From Terrimonas ferruginea DSM 30193 (GTDB lineage Bacteria; Bacteroidota; Bacteroidia; Chitinophagales; Chitinophagaceae), in NCBI RefSeq assembly GCF_000425585.1, contig NZ_AUDS01000009.1:213708-277707 (forward strand): DNA of 64,000 bases, given 5' to 3'. The first letter of the stretch is position 1. Every line of letters begins with the position of its first letter. A program made the position numbers and the translations under genes. This document shows positions 42,795 to 51,197 of this stretch, piece by piece. The notes under the pieces are model-generated. The model ran no database searches. It was not told where the DNA came from and worked only from the letters and a program-made list of their open reading frames with translations.

Positions 42795-43003
42795 AGGTAT
42801 TAGGTTACAAGTAATAAGTTTTAGGTAAACAGCCTGTACGGAGGTGTGAGGAGTAAGGTATAGGGTGTAAGGTAAAACAGCCGCCCGGTACTTCGGGCCG
42901 AAGCTTCGGCCGTAAGTATTAAGTAATAAGTTATAAGTAGAACAGCCCTATTCACGATTCACCATTCACTCCCGAGGCTTCGGGATGACCATTGACGATT
43001 CAC
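42795..43003. repeat. Heptad-repeat element 10 (purine arm 42795-42940, pyrimidine arm 42948-43003)
   Basis: The largest element, in a divergent gap. Purine arm: AAGTAAT, GTAAGGT/ATAGGGT and AAGTATT heptads, three AACAGCC linkers and the perfect 16-base palindrome GGCCGAAGCTTCGGCC (42896-42911). Pyrimidine arm: ATTCACC/ATTGACG heptads and TCCCGA-GGCT-TCGGGA (42970-42985). Bases 43004-43206 hold no gene. Confidence 0.9.
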
Positions 43004-43206
43004 TCTCTCCCGAAAAACGAATGACGGTAAACAATCAGCGCAGGTCGCTCATCGGCCACCCAACGCCGTGCCTGGGCCTTTTCGCTCTTTCCGGCATACG
43101 GCAATGGTAGTAGGTTGATTTGCCTGTCAGCCGATTTTCCCGCCGGTTAATTTCAGCGGCTAAACAACTCCGGCACAGCCGGGAAACTAACCCCAAAACC
43201 AAAATT

Positions 43207-46200
43207 ATGAGGAAAATCAGTCTTTTGTGTGCCCTGCTTTTGACAGGCTGGTGCACGCTGCTGGCCCAGTCCCGCCAAATAAGCGGAAGGGTCACGAACG
43301 AAAAAGACGAGCCGCTTCCTGGTTCGTCTGTACGCGCAAAAGGAAGCTCTTCCGGAACAGTCACCGACTCCACGGGAATGTTCCGGCTTATGGTGGATGA
43401 TAAAATAAAAACGCTGGTCATATCATCACTCGGTTACGGAGAAAAAGAAATAGCGTTGAACAGCCAGGATTTTTTTGCTGTAAAATTGCTGCAACAGGAT
43501 GCCGGTCTCGACGAAGTGGTAGTAGTCGGTTATCAGCAGATAGCCCGTGTGAACCTGACCGGATCCGTTGCCAAAGTGGGCGGTAAGGAAATTGCCAACC
43601 GCCCGGTGATGAGTTTTGATCAGGCATTGACCGGTAAAGCTGCAGGTGTGCAGGTAAACACTTCTTCCGGGTTGGTAGGCGACAACGTGATTATCCGTGT
43701 ACGTGGTGCCGCGTCTATTTCTTCCGGCAGCCAGCCGTTGATCATCATCGATGGTGTGCCCATCACACAGGGAAATGACGGTCAGCTTTACAACCCCGTC
43801 AACACCCTCGCCGACATCAATCCCAACGATATTGAAAGTGTGGAGGTACTCAAAGATGCTTCGGCCGCCGCCATCTACGGCAGCCGTGCTTCAGCCGGTG
43901 TTATCCTCATCAGCACACGTAAAGGCCAGGCAGGTGCCGCCCGTATAACCTATGACGGTTATGTAGGCGTCAACACGGCCTCACGTCGCCTTACGGTACT
44001 GAATGGCGATCAATACAACACGGTCATTAATAAAATGCGCGCTGCCGCAGGTCAGACTCCCGCAGCGGCTTATGCAGATTTCAATGGCGATGGCACCATC
44101 GATCCCGTCAGCACTGACTGGCAGGATGAAGTATACCGCAACGGCCTTACACAAAGCCACCAGGTAGGTATCAGCGGCGGCACGGCTAAAACCACGTTTT
44201 ATGCCTCAGCCGCGTACAACGATTTTCAGAACTACATCATCGTGAATCGCCAGAAACGTATGTCGGGCCGTATCAACCTCACCACAAAAGCCACCAACTG
44301 GCTGGAGACCGGCATGACGATGCAATACTCTCAAACCACTTCGTATGGCTTGGGCAGCGGCACCGGTGGCGGATTAAGCGGGGTACCTTTCGGACCACTG
44401 ACCGCCTACCCCAACATACCCGTGTATGCAGCTAATGGCGGCTACTACCTCGGAGCAGGTGGCAATACGGTTTTCAATAATACACCCAACCCTGTTGCCG
44501 TACAAAACCTGAACTATGATACACGCCAGACGCAACGCCTGATCGGCAGCCTTTATGGTGAAGCCAGGCTGTTCAAAGGTTTGAAGTTCAAATCACAGTT
44601 CAATGTCGACCAATTATTCGGCAATACCGATCAATACTGGGACAAACTTGTTGGCGACGGTTCAGGCCTCGCAGGTCTTGCGCAGACGGTGAACAACAGA
44701 ACCTATGTATGGAGCTGGACCAACACACTTAACTACATAGCGAAATTTGGTGATCACGACATCAATGTGCTGGCGGGTAGTGAATACACGCGCAGAAGAG
44801 GTTATGGCGCTTATGCCTTCGGTACTACCATCTTCGACTCTTTGTTCCGCCAGATCGATGCAGCCAACTTTGCTTCTGTAGGCGCACAGAATTATAACAC
44901 TGTTAATAACGGACTTGCTTCTTACTTCGGTGGTATCAACTACTCTTTCAAAAGAAAATACATTGCTACCATTAACGTGAGGGGTGATGCTTATTCAGGG
45001 TTCGGCCGCGACAACCGCTGGGGTTATTTCCCTTCTGCCGCCCTCGCATGGCGTATATCACAGGAAGGATTTATGCAATCAGTATCGGCTATCTCCGATA
45101 TGAAGCTGCGGGCAAGTTATGGCCTCACGGGTAATTCCAATATCGGCGATTTCCCTTCGCTGGCAACTTTTGCTCCTACGCAATACGCAGATATTCCCTC
45201 ACTGAATCTCAGCAACCCCGGTAACAGTTCTCTTCGCTGGGAAAAAACCGGTCAGTTCGATATCGGTATCGATATGACGGTGGGAAAAAATATCCAGATC
45301 GTGCTGGATTATTACAATAAAAAATCAAAAGACCTGATCCTTGCCAACCCTGTACTGGCTACTTTAGGTTTTCCCGGCAACTCGATCATCGAGAACGTGG
45401 GACAACTCAGCAACAGCGGTTTTGAAATCGGTATTAACATGCCGGTGATCAGCAAAAAAGATTTCAACTGGGATATCAACTTCAACGGAGCATGGAACCG
45501 CTCGAAAGTGATTTCTACCAACAGCAATAACGGCGACATCTTCGGTGGCAACAGCATCGTACGTCCTGGTTATAACATGAGTGCGTTCTTCCTGATCCGT
45601 TGGGCCGGGGTAAATCCTTCCAATGGTTTGCCGATGTTCTACGACAAAGACGGCGTGCGCAAACAATACGATCATCTTCAACCTGCGGCCAGCCGCTGGA
45701 CCAAAGTGGATGATGGTTCCGTTACGACTGCCATCACAGCAGCAGATCGCGTGGTGCACAACGACAAAACACCTTATCCCAAATTCCTGGGAGGTCTTAC
45801 ACAGAACCTGCGCTACAAACAATTCGATCTGTCGATCGACCTGCAGTATTCATTGGGCGCTTACCTGTACAACAACACTTTGCAGAACCTGATGGTCACC
45901 ACCACTTCGCGCAACAAGAGTGACGAACTCCTCAATGAGTGGAGCAAGCCCGGTGATCAGACCGATGTACCACGTCTGGTATGGGGTGACAACCAGTGGT
46001 GGCAAACATCAACCCGCTGGTTGGAGAAGGCTGACTTTGTACGCATCCGTAATCTCCAGTTGGGGTACAGTCTGCCGGCGCACTTGTTATCTAAAATTTC
46101 GATCAGCAGATTACGCATATATGTGCAGGCGCAAAACCTGTACACCTTCACGGGTTATAAAGGCATGGACCCTGAAGCAAATGCAAACGGAAACGTGAAT

Positions 46201-46275
46201 ATCGGACTTGGCATCGATTCGTTCCGTCCTTATCTGCCGCGCACAATTACGGCAGGTGTTAACGTAGGCTTTTAA
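43207..46275 (+). CDS. SusC/RagA family TonB-dependent outer-membrane transporter
   Basis: About 1022 residues. Signal peptide MRKISLLCALLLTGWCTLLAQ, then a CarboxypepD_reg-like domain (ISGRVTNEKDEPLPGSSVRAKG), then plug with DEVVVVGYQQIARVNLTGSV and the SusC plug signature IRVRGAASISSGSQPLIIIDG, then a 22-strand barrel ending with aromatic-rich strands. ATG at 43207 is preferred to the upstream in-frame ATG at 43120 because the signal peptide begins there. Together with the SusD gene 15 bases downstream it imports an oligosaccharide, peptide or other large ligand using TonB; there is no enzyme gene next to it, so the ligand is unknown. Confidence 0.95.
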   Translation: MRKISLLCALLLTGWCTLLAQSRQISGRVTNEKDEPLPGSSVRAKGSSSGTVTDSTGMFRLMVDDKIKTLVISSLGYGEKEIALNSQDFFAVKLLQQDAGLDEVVVVGYQQIARVNLTGSVAKVGGKEIANRPVMSFDQALTGKAAGVQVNTSSGLVGDNVIIRVRGAASISSGSQPLIIIDGVPITQGNDGQLYNPVNTLADINPNDIESVEVLKDASAAAIYGSRASAGVILISTRKGQAGAARITYDGYVGVNTASRRLTVLNGDQYNTVINKMRAAAGQTPAAAYADFNGDGTIDPVSTDWQDEVYRNGLTQSHQVGISGGTAKTTFYASAAYNDFQNYIIVNRQKRMSGRINLTTKATNWLETGMTMQYSQTTSYGLGSGTGGGLSGVPFGPLTAYPNIPVYAANGGYYLGAGGNTVFNNTPNPVAVQNLNYDTRQTQRLIGSLYGEARLFKGLKFKSQFNVDQLFGNTDQYWDKLVGDGSGLAGLAQTVNNRTYVWSWTNTLNYIAKFGDHDINVLAGSEYTRRRGYGAYAFGTTIFDSLFRQIDAANFASVGAQNYNTVNNGLASYFGGINYSFKRKYIATINVRGDAYSGFGRDNRWGYFPSAALAWRISQEGFMQSVSAISDMKLRASYGLTGNSNIGDFPSLATFAPTQYADIPSLNLSNPGNSSLRWEKTGQFDIGIDMTVGKNIQIVLDYYNKKSKDLILANPVLATLGFPGNSIIENVGQLSNSGFEIGINMPVISKKDFNWDINFNGAWNRSKVISTNSNNGDIFGGNSIVRPGYNMSAFFLIRWAGVNPSNGLPMFYDKDGVRKQYDHLQPAASRWTKVDDGSVTTAITAADRVVHNDKTPYPKFLGGLTQNLRYKQFDLSIDLQYSLGAYLYNNTLQNLMVTTTSRNKSDELLNEWSKPGDQTDVPRLVWGDNQWWQTSTRWLEKADFVRIRNLQLGYSLPAHLLSKISISRLRIYVQAQNLYTFTGYKGMDPEANANGNVNIGLGIDSFRPYLPRTITAGVNVGF

Positions 46276-46290
46276 TGTAAAAAACAAAGT

Positions 46291-47763
46291 ATGAAAAAAA
46301 TATTCTATAGTCTGGCAGTATTGGTTGTATTGACCGGAACAGCCTGCCAGAAAAAAGTAACAGATGATGTAGTTCCGAATGACCGGCTGTCTAATGATCT
46401 CGCATTTTCTTCCGCTCAAAAAATAGAGAATGCGGTGTTAGGTGCTTACAACGCCTTGCAAAACGCCGGTTTTTTATCAGGCCGTGCATTGTTATACGTC
46501 GATCTGCAGGGTGAAGATGTTTTCGATAAAGGTGTGTTCTTCGGTGACGCGGCACGTTTCAATATGTTGTCCAACAACGGCATTCCTGCTGCGGTATGGA
46601 CGGCAGGCTACGATGCTATCGTCACTTCCAACAGGGTGGCGGAAGGAATTGCAGCCAATGCTTCCCTGCTGACCACACAAAAAGCGACCGAACTGACCGC
46701 GGAATGCCGGTTCGTTCGCGCGGTGAGTAATTTTTACCTGGTGAACTTTTTTGCGCAGCCTTATGTGTTTACGGCAGATGCTTCGCATAAGGGAATTCCT
46801 ATTATTACTAAAAGTTTTTCCAGCAGCAGCCCCGAAGCCAACCAGCCGCGTTCGACAGTGAAGCAGGTGTATGACCTGATCATTTCCGATCTTACACAGG
46901 CCATACGCGACCTCCCGCAGGCCTATGCCAGCACGTATGCGACCAAGACACGTGCCACACGCGCCGCGGCTGCATCTTTGCTTGCGCGTGTTCATTTGTA
47001 CAGAGCAGATTACACCGGTGCGCGTGATGCAGCCAAACGCGTAATTGACGGCGAATTTGGTACCTACGCACTTCGCCCTGCGCCAAACGGTGCTTTCGGG
47101 CCGGGTAACTATCAGACCACTGAAACGGTCTGGAGTATTCCCAACAACGTAAACGACAACCCGAATACCAATGCGGCGCTTCCTCAGCACTACGCGGGCA
47201 ATGGCCGCGCGGACCTCGCGGTGTCAAGATCGTTTACCAATGCAGCAACCAACACCTATTTCGCAGCAGACGACCGCCGCCGCACGCAGATGCTTGCCGC
47301 CGGACCTGCGCCTAATACGGCTTTCACTTTTACTACCAAATATCCTGATGTGGCTACCCGTGCAGACTGGGCGCCCGTGATCCGCTATGCTGAAGTACTG
47401 CTGACCTATGCAGAAGCTGCGGCGCAGGCGGCCACTGTAGTAGATGCAGATGCGGTCACCAAACTGAATCTTGTAAGAGACAGGGCACGTGTAAGTGCGC
47501 CTGCCTATACAGTGGCCACATTTCCCACAAAAGCAGCGCTGGTAGCCGCGATCCTTGGTGAGCGGCGTATCGAGCTGGCCTTTGAAGGCCACCGCCTGTG
47601 GGACATCATGCGCGTGAAAGGAACCGTGCAAAACAAATATGATAACGACGGAGTATCGCTGTTACCTGCGCAGGCTTTCGGTGCCAACAAAAGCATCTGG
47701 CCGATTCCGCAGGCAGAAGTGGACAAGAGCGGAGGAGTGCTGGAGCAAAATCCGGGTTATTAA
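46291..47763 (+). CDS. SusD/RagB family surface lipoprotein
   Basis: A 490-residue lipoprotein with lipobox GTAC at about residue 19. The SusD fold is shown by the TPR-like helices early (AQKIENAVLGAYNALQ, DAIVTSNRVAEGI, AECRFVRAVSNFYLVNFF) and the C-terminal RYAEVLLTYAEAAAQ and GERRIELAFEGHRLWDIMRV. It binds the ligand at the cell surface and hands it to SusC. Spacing of 15 bases behind susC shows one transcript. Terminator hairpin follows at 47813-47834. Confidence 0.95.
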   Translation: MKKIFYSLAVLVVLTGTACQKKVTDDVVPNDRLSNDLAFSSAQKIENAVLGAYNALQNAGFLSGRALLYVDLQGEDVFDKGVFFGDAARFNMLSNNGIPAAVWTAGYDAIVTSNRVAEGIAANASLLTTQKATELTAECRFVRAVSNFYLVNFFAQPYVFTADASHKGIPIITKSFSSSSPEANQPRSTVKQVYDLIISDLTQAIRDLPQAYASTYATKTRATRAAAASLLARVHLYRADYTGARDAAKRVIDGEFGTYALRPAPNGAFGPGNYQTTETVWSIPNNVNDNPNTNAALPQHYAGNGRADLAVSRSFTNAATNTYFAADDRRRTQMLAAGPAPNTAFTFTTKYPDVATRADWAPVIRYAEVLLTYAEAAAQAATVVDADAVTKLNLVRDRARVSAPAYTVATFPTKAALVAAILGERRIELAFEGHRLWDIMRVKGTVQNKYDNDGVSLLPAQAFGANKSIWPIPQAEVDKSGGVLEQNPGY

Positions 47764-47812
47764 TGAAGTAGCGTTTTCTCATGAACGATACCGTGCTCAA
47801 GCGGTTTGGATC

Positions 47813-47834
47813 GGCCGGTATTTCCATACCGGCC
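47813..47834. terminator. Hairpin terminator between the SusCD and LytTR genes
   Basis: GGCCGGTA, TTTCCA loop, TACCGGCC. It lies between convergent gene ends (stop at 47763 and stop at 47842); T-tracts are modest on both sides. Confidence 0.7.
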
Positions 47835-47841
47835 TTCCTGT

Positions 47842-48564
47842 TTATCTTACCTGCTGATCCAGGACAGATAAAACGAGCTCTTTGTAACTTCTGCCAATAG
47901 GAATGGTTTGTCCGCTTATCTCCACTTCCGATGCGCTGAATGCGTTGATCTTTTCGCGCGCGACAATGAAGGAGCGGTGAATGCGCAGGAAAAAACGTTT
48001 ATCCAGTTGTTGTTCGATTTCGGTAAGCTGAAACTTGGTAAGGAAAGAACGGTCGGCGGTAACGATGTTGATGTACTCTTTTTTGCTTTCGATATAAAGA
48101 ATATCATCGAAGAAAACTTTGATACGTTTCTTGTTTACATTGATAAGCAGGTGCGCTCTTTCGGGTGACAAAGATTGTTTTTGCAAAATCGCCAGCGGAT
48201 CACTTTGTGCGCGTTCCTTTACTTTGTTGACGGCCGTGAGGAAACGGCTGAAGCTGATTGGTTTCAGCAGGTAATCCACTACATTCAGTTCGTATCCGTC
48301 GATCGCATATTCCCTGTAGGCGGTAGTGATGATAACTTTCGGAGGTGATTTAATGGTGCGCAGAAAATCAAGCCCGCGCAAACGCGGCAGATGGATGTCG
48401 AGAAACAGCAGGTCGATATTATACGTTTGTAATTTTTCCAGAGCAAATAAAGCATCATTGCAAAGGCAGTTGAGTTCGAGGAAGGGAATCTGACTGATAT
48501 AGTCCTGTAAAATTTCTGCGGCAAGAGGTTCATCCTCTACGATCATGCAGCTAATTTTTTCCAT
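47842..48564 (-). CDS. LytTR family response regulator
   Basis: A 240-residue regulator: receiver domain 1-125 with acidic EDE (10-12), phospho-acceptor Asp in LLFLDIHLPRLRG and Lys in LLKPISF; LytTR DNA-binding domain about 135-238 (VFFDDILYIESKKEYINI, HRSFIVAREKI, IPIGRSYKE). Its start lies inside the end of the kinase gene (14-base overlap), so the pair is coupled. Nearest target candidate is the convergent SusCD pair or the DoxX gene; no binding site was found by eye. Confidence 0.94.
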   Translation of the reverse strand: MEKISCMIVEDEPLAAEILQDYISQIPFLELNCLCNDALFALEKLQTYNIDLLFLDIHLPRLRGLDFLRTIKSPPKVIITTAYREYAIDGYELNVVDYLLKPISFSRFLTAVNKVKERAQSDPLAILQKQSLSPERAHLLINVNKKRIKVFFDDILYIESKKEYINIVTADRSFLTKFQLTEIEQQLDKRFFLRIHRSFIVAREKINAFSASEVEISGQTIPIGRSYKELVLSVLDQQVR

Positions 48565-49615
48565 AAGTGTCCAGTTTTAAGTAAAGATTGACGGAGTAGA
48601 TATTATTGGTTTGGCTTACTTCGAGGCGATGATTGGAGTAGAGTAATTCGAGTTGCCGGCGGATATTGGGAAGACCGATGCTGGCATCGCTGCCCGGCCG
48701 GTCGGAGGGTTCGAAAGAGTTTTCAATTACAAAAGAAAAATCCTCGTCCTCCTGTTGCACGCGGATACGGATAAAAGAATCGAAACGTGTTTCGCTTGCT
48801 CCGTGTTTAAAAGCGTTTTCCACCAAAGGCAGCAGCAGCAGCGAACCGATCATTTTATCGGGATCCCTGATCGACTCTTCAAAAGAAATTTTCAGGCGGT
48901 CGCTGTACCTTATTTTTTCAAGCGCCATATAATCCTGCAAAAAACTCATTTCGTACCGGATGCTAACGCGATCGTTCTTGGACTCGTACAACATGAAATG
49001 AAGGAGCTCTGATAACTTCATCACTGCGCCCGGCGCGAGGTCTGATTTTTTACGCGTAAGCGCGTAAATATTGTTCAACGTATTAAAAAGGAAATGCGGG
49101 TGAAGCTGGTGCCGCAGGTAGCGCAACTCGGTGCTTAGTTTTTCCCTGATCAGGTTTTTTTCCCGCTCTCTTGCTGCTATCTGCAGGCGCAGCGATTTGA
49201 TCGATAGGGCCACGCCGGAAGCGAAGCCCATGAAAATAATACCGCGGAAGATCTGCGATGTATCGAAAAGGTGGTTTTTTTCTGCCAGGAGTTTATCATA
49301 AGCCACATGACCCAGCAGGTAATGGACGATGACCCTGACGGCCAGCACGGCGGCAATAAAAACCACCGCCACATAAAGGATATTCAGCACCTGGTTGTCT
49401 TTCCGGCTCATGAGCCTGGGCAAACCCACATACATCATGAAATAGGAAAAAAGGATCTCCGGTGTAGAGCTTCCGAGCGGTATAAGGGCAACATTTCTCC
49501 AGATCCAGCTCTTCGGCATATCGGGAAGGGATGCTGTTACCCAGATATATTCGATGAGAATACAAAAGAAAAGGTAACCCAGCCAGAAGCCGATATGCAG
49601 CAGTACGCGGTTCAT
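48551..49615 (-). CDS. LytS/YehU-type sensor histidine kinase
   Basis: About 354 residues. Four N-terminal membrane helices to about residue 150, a short coiled linker, the His_kinase domain with the phospho-acceptor in RHQLHPHFLFNTLNNI, and a HATPase_c domain (LPLVENAFKHGA, GIGLPNI-like SIGLPNIRRQLELLY). Start taken at ATG 49615 (MNRVLLHIGFWLGYL); a longer frame to 49681 adds 22 residues without membrane character. The overlapping LytTR gene follows. Confidence 0.92.
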   Translation of the reverse strand: MNRVLLHIGFWLGYLFFCILIEYIWVTASLPDMPKSWIWRNVALIPLGSSTPEILFSYFMMYVGLPRLMSRKDNQVLNILYVAVVFIAAVLAVRVIVHYLLGHVAYDKLLAEKNHLFDTSQIFRGIIFMGFASGVALSIKSLRLQIAAREREKNLIREKLSTELRYLRHQLHPHFLFNTLNNIYALTRKKSDLAPGAVMKLSELLHFMLYESKNDRVSIRYEMSFLQDYMALEKIRYSDRLKISFEESIRDPDKMIGSLLLLPLVENAFKHGASETRFDSFIRIRVQQEDEDFSFVIENSFEPSDRPGSDASIGLPNIRRQLELLYSNHRLEVSQTNNIYSVNLYLKLDTYGKN

Positions 49616-49823
49616 ATGTTTAAAAATCGGATAAAAACCAGCGTCAGACAAAAAAGAACACCAACGGCCGGGAAGTGTCAATGAAATACACTTAAAAGCA
49701 TATCATAGGCATTTAAAAAATGCTTAAAGGTGCCTGGCAAAAGACGAATAACGTTTAATAAACGACAGACCGATAACACAGGGTCGATCCCGATGCTTAG
49801 TTTAGCCGCGTTAAAAACTACTT

Positions 49824-50225
49824 ATGAGATTTCTGCAGCATTTTCCTTTTATCAGCGGCCGCATGGCAATGACCCTCTTGCGCATAGGAGTGGCGCTGGT
49901 ATTCTTTCTTCATGCTTTGTTTCGCATCATCAATGGCACGATCCCGCAGTTTGGCGGCTTCATGGAAGCTAAAGGCATACCGTTGGGCGTTACCATTGTC
50001 TGGCTGATCACGCTTTTTGAGTTTGTCGGCAGTGTAGCGTTGGCCATTGGAAGGGGAGTGCGTGTATGGGCCGCCGGCTTTATGATCATTTTATTGACAG
50101 GTATCGTGCTGATCCATTGGGAGCTGGGCTGGTTTGTGGGCGAACATGGTACGGGAGGGTGTGAGTACAGCGTAGTGCTGATTTTGGCGTTGCTGCTGCT
50201 GGCGGCGGATGATCGTGAATCGTGA
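49824..50225 (+). CDS. DoxX family membrane protein
   Basis: A 133-residue protein with four hydrophobic segments (LLRIGVALVFFLHALFRI, GVTIVWLITLFEFVGSVALAI, WAAGFMIILLTGIVLIHW, YSVVLILALLLLAA), the DoxX pattern. Family members occur in thiosulfate:quinone oxidoreductase and redox/stress settings, but most are of unknown role. The residues after the last helix (DDRES) and the stop are encoded by the first units of a heptad array. Confidence 0.85.
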   Translation: MRFLQHFPFISGRMAMTLLRIGVALVFFLHALFRIINGTIPQFGGFMEAKGIPLGVTIVWLITLFEFVGSVALAIGRGVRVWAAGFMIILLTGIVLIHWELGWFVGEHGTGGCEYSVVLILALLLLAADDRES

Positions 50226-50303
50226 ATGGTCAATGGTGAATAAGCAGTATTTACTTACAACTTATTACTTAAAACTTATTACTTAAAACTTACTACTTAT
50301 AAC
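50211..50303. repeat. Heptad-repeat element 11 (purine arm 50211-50245, pyrimidine arm 50251-50303)
   Basis: GTGAATC/GTCAATG heptads that contain the DoxX stop, then CTTATTA/CTTAAAA/CTTACTA heptads before the convergent 50374 gene. Confidence 0.85.
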
Positions 50304-50317
50304 TGCTGTTAACTTAC

Positions 50318-50349
50318 AAAAAAAGCCAGGCAGGATCATCCCGCCCGGC
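50318..50349 (-). terminator. Rho-independent terminator of the 50374 gene
   Basis: On the minus strand a 10- to 12-pair stem (GCCGGGCGGG with CCTGCCTGGC, two G-T pairs) followed by seven T. Confidence 0.85.
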
Positions 50350-50373
50350 CAGGGGAAACAAAACCAGCCTTTA

Positions 50374-50826
50374 TTAATTGCTACCGCCGGAGCCTTGCGA
50401 ATTGGGCGTAAAAAGCGGCGCTGCAATCGAGAATATGATGAGTAATGCGGAAGCAATCTGGCTATAATAAATATCAATGCCGGCCGTACCGAAAATACCC
50501 GATGCACCGGTGATAGAATAGGCCCAGATGATAAAAGAAATAAACGACAATATCATTTGCTGCCAGATCGCGTCGCCGGGCTTTTTCATCAGCCAGAAGT
50601 ATACAGGTGTGCCGAGCGCAAAAAGAATGAAGGTTCCCCAAAGCCAGTTGTTAAGCATATCGGCGGGCAACGAAGCCAGCAGACTGTTCACCGCTACATA
50701 TCCACCAACTATTTCAGTGGGAATGTATTTGATTACCTGCTCAAGATAAGTTTGTTGCTCCCGGGGCTGATCAGCTGTTTTGAAAAGCTGGTTGGCCGGT
50801 TGTTTAACGCGAACTAAACGTCCCAT
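50374..50826 (-). CDS. Hypothetical small membrane protein, 150 aa
   Basis: Start taken at ATG 50826 (MGRLVRVKQPANQLF), since a longer frame to 51027 has no protein-like features. After a polar N-terminal region of about 40 residues there are three to four hydrophobic segments (NWLWGTFILFALGTPVYFWLM, MILSFISFIIWAYSITG, IASALLIIFSIAAPLF) and a Gly/Ser tail. No family recognised. It stands alone with its own terminator, divergent from the T9SS protein gene. Confidence 0.72.
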   Translation of the reverse strand: MGRLVRVKQPANQLFKTADQPREQQTYLEQVIKYIPTEIVGGYVAVNSLLASLPADMLNNWLWGTFILFALGTPVYFWLMKKPGDAIWQQMILSFISFIIWAYSITGASGIFGTAGIDIYYSQIASALLIIFSIAAPLFTPNSQGSGGSN

Positions 50827-51147
50827 GGTTGTTAGTTTGGTGGATGAAGGTTTTAATGGTTTTGAGGCACTGTCAAACCTAAAGCAGCCCGGCTGTCGCG
50901 TCAAGCGTTTTTTCCCCGTTTTCAAACCTGTTATTTCACGGGCATTCGGTTTTTGAAAATACTGCGTCGTATTTTTTCTATCGATATTCATGACAATTGT
51001 CAAGTCTACCGGCCTTGTCATCTGCATAATAATTTTCGTGCAAAAAAAAATCAGCGTATTTTTTCCACTGAACCCGTGCTAAATACGTGTAGTTGCGTCG
51101 CTTAAGTATATTAATAGTTACTACTGTCTTTTTTCGAAATTTTTCTA
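50827..51147. other. Gene-free stretch between divergent genes
   Basis: No gene, RNA or repeat array seen. AT-rich, with the promoter of the T9SS protein near its right end. Confidence 0.5.
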
Positions 51148-51178
51148 TTGTGCTTGTATTGAGATACGCATAATTTCG
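51148..51178 (+). promoter_or_regulatory. Putative promoter of the T9SS protein gene (TTG, N20, TAATTTCG)
   Basis: TTG at 51148-51150 and TAATTTCG at 51171-51178, one mismatch to TAnnTTTG; 19 bases before the ATG. Confidence 0.45.
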
Positions 51179-51197
51179 CGCAAAATCGACAGTATCA

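Noticed and set aside
43120-43206. Longer start of the SusC gene at 43120
   Set aside because: The extra 29 residues have no signal character, whereas ATG 43207 begins a clear signal peptide.
50827-51027. Longer start (51027) of the 50374 membrane protein
   Set aside because: The extra 67 residues look like intergenic DNA and the ATG at 50826 gives a compact membrane protein.
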